Below, one piece after another: positions 63,016 through 64,000 of a DNA stretch of 64,000 nucleotides. Source of the stretch: CAYVLA01 sp964549615 [NCBI: uncultured Thermococci archaeon]. GTDB lineage: Archaea > CAYQAE01 > CAYVLA01. Within the stretch, counting starts at the first letter, position 1; each line of letters begins with the position of its first letter. The translations under genes and the position numbers were made by a program. The stretch covers positions 1-64,000 of the forward strand of contig CAZJVP010000018.1 in the NCBI GenBank assembly GCA_964549615.1, in the 5' to 3' direction. Under the pieces are notes generated by a model that saw only the letters and a program-made list of their open reading frames with translations, was not told the DNA's origin and made no database searches.

Positions 63016-63744
63016 CTAATCCCAGATGCTCCTTATCCCTTTGTCCGAGATGAAGCTGCCCCTGTACCTTGAGAAGAAGGATGTCACCAGGTAGGAATCC
63101 GGGAACGGCGACTCGGGTTCCAAGATCGGCTTAGGTTGGACGGACAAGGATTCCGGCGTGACCACGTGAAAGCCCAGCAGCCTCCTCTGCTCCTGCACCA
63201 TCCTAAAAACCGCCCGCCCCAGCTTGTTATATATGGCGGCCTCTGGGTTCCCATATTTCGTCCGCCTTACGACGCTGCCATAGATCAGCAGACCGTGCCT
63301 GGGGCTTACGCCTAGCGAACCGGCGGTTCTGTAGCGCGTGAGCGAGAGGTACTCTTGGAGAAGATCATGCAGCCCGGGATTCAGATCTTTCACGATGAGG
63401 ACCTTCTCCCGCTCGACGGCGCTCCTGAATCTTCCCAAGGTCGCATCCGAACTGGACACCACCTCGTGGTCGGGTTTCAGATCGCACAGCCGTCGTATGT
63501 AGCTCTCAAGCTCCTGACACGCGTCCTCGAAACAGGCAATGATCGCACACTTTCCTTCCCCCAGGAACGTCCCCGTCACGTCGACCCTTACCGGCTCGGG
63601 AAGCTTGCTTGAGGGCATGATGATGTAGCTGAGATACGTCTTCCATTGATGGGTCGAGAGGGAATCGATGAACTCCAGTGCCTTTTCCTTTGGCCTCATG
63701 CGACCATCCGGCCCAACCATGTCCTGAAAGATTATTAAGTGCAT
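63016..63744 (-). CDS. Unknown protein, 242 residues
   Basis: A soluble mixed alpha/beta protein ending 1 base after serA on the opposite strand. It has charged helices, a central LLIYGSVVRR and no transmembrane segment. I do not recognise a family. Even composition supports it being real. The start is ATG. Confidence 0.6.
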   Translation of the reverse strand: MHLIIFQDMVGPDGRMRPKEKALEFIDSLSTHQWKTYLSYIIMPSSKLPEPVRVDVTGTFLGEGKCAIIACFEDACQELESYIRRLCDLKPDHEVVSSSDATLGRFRSAVEREKVLIVKDLNPGLHDLLQEYLSLTRYRTAGSLGVSPRHGLLIYGSVVRRTKYGNPEAAIYNKLGRAVFRMVQEQRRLLGFHVVTPESLSVQPKPILEPESPFPDSYLVTSFFSRYRGSFISDKGIRSIWD

Positions 63745-63783
63745 TTTCCCAACAACGGTAGAGTTCGGCAGAAGAGATCCCTC

Positions 63784-64000
63784 TTGATAGAAAGGATCCG
63801 TAGGCTGATGGACGAAACGCAGTTCCAGCCAGCAAAGCTCGATAAGGAAACCGAGATGAAGCTGGGGCGGTACAAACTATCCTTTCAAGACCACCGCGAA
63901 GCCTATGACTTAGCAGCGCGGATCATCCGCGACATCGTGGCCTCGATCGAGTCCAAGTCCGGCAAGGACTACGAGGAGTTCAAGGAACTGATGGAGATGG
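63784..64000 (+). CDS. Unknown protein, truncated by the window end
   Basis: The frame runs from TTG 63784 (or ATG 63808) to the window edge without a stop. The visible 64-72 residues are charged and helical (KLGRYKLSFQDHREAYDLAARIIRDI and onward). It is divergent from the 63016-63744 gene. The family is not recognised. Confidence 0.5.
   Translation, partial: MIERIRRLMDETQFQPAKLDKETEMKLGRYKLSFQDHREAYDLAARIIRDIVASIESKSGKDYEEFKELMEM

Overview
The window is archaeal. Evidence includes two TFB transcription factors, a histone, Gar1, a GHMP-type shikimate kinase, the PyrB/PyrI pair, an archaeal five-subunit CODH/ACS, and tetrahydromethanopterin-type C1 enzymes (Mtd, Ftr, Fwd). Many genes have a TATA-like box 25-30 bases upstream of the start, as expected for leaderless archaeal transcripts; others have GGTGA/GGAGG-type ribosome sites. 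No methyl-coenzyme M reductase, rRNA, tRNA or mobile element was seen. The GC-rich sequence and gene mix fit an uncultured, anaerobic, CO2-fixing or acetogenic archaeon. Bathyarchaeia is my best guess, but this is inference and not proven by the window.

Layout. 0.2-4.3 kb: an orphan desulforedoxin domain, an RDD membrane protein, a RACE-type corrinoid reactivator and a URO-D/MtaA-like protein. 4.4-9.6 kb: three membrane-anchored extracytoplasmic proteins (two GATase1-like), a TctA-like permease and a cysteine-rich V4R-like protein. 9.7-14.2 kb: late aromatic amino acid synthesis (tyrA with an FDX-ACB tail, pheA, chorismate mutase, shikimate kinase, aroC). 14.2-20.9 kb: pyrimidine synthesis (pyrB-pyrI-pyrF, pyrC, pyrD-pyrK) with a histone and a thioredoxin. 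20.9-23.7 kb: an ABC-2 exporter. 23.8-33.7 kb: the methyl-branch entry operon mtd-ftr-hdrC::gltD-hdrA::mvhD-fwdD::fwdB-fwdA-fwdC. 33.8-37.5 kb: RNase Z and an NDP-forming acyl-CoA synthetase/GNAT fusion. 37.9-39.7 kb: a small Cys protein, a gene-poor stretch and one DUF166 protein. 50.0-39.7 kb (minus): the CODH/ACS operon cooC-frhB-like-cdhA-cdhB-cdhC-cooC-cdhD-cdhE-DUF166. 50.6-64 kb: housekeeping and unknown genes (glycosyltransferase, TsaC, hydrogenase maturation protease, a DUF1464 operon, two intramembrane proteases, tandem TFBs, gar1, serA).

How it works together. Fwd, Ftr and Mtd reduce CO2 to methenyl/methylene-H4MPT (Mch and Mer are not in the window). CODH/ACS makes acetyl-CoA, and the ADP-forming type acyl-CoA synthetase could release acetate with ATP gain. 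The most unusual part is the electron-transfer module inside the Fwd operon. An HdrC-like iron-sulfur domain is fused to a GltD-like flavoprotein, followed by an HdrA-MvhD fusion, with no HdrB or hydrogenase genes nearby. This suggests an NAD(P)H-linked, possibly bifurcating, electron supply for CO2 reduction. A FrhB-like F420/ferredoxin flavoprotein at the head of the CODH operon suggests a similar link on the carbonyl side.
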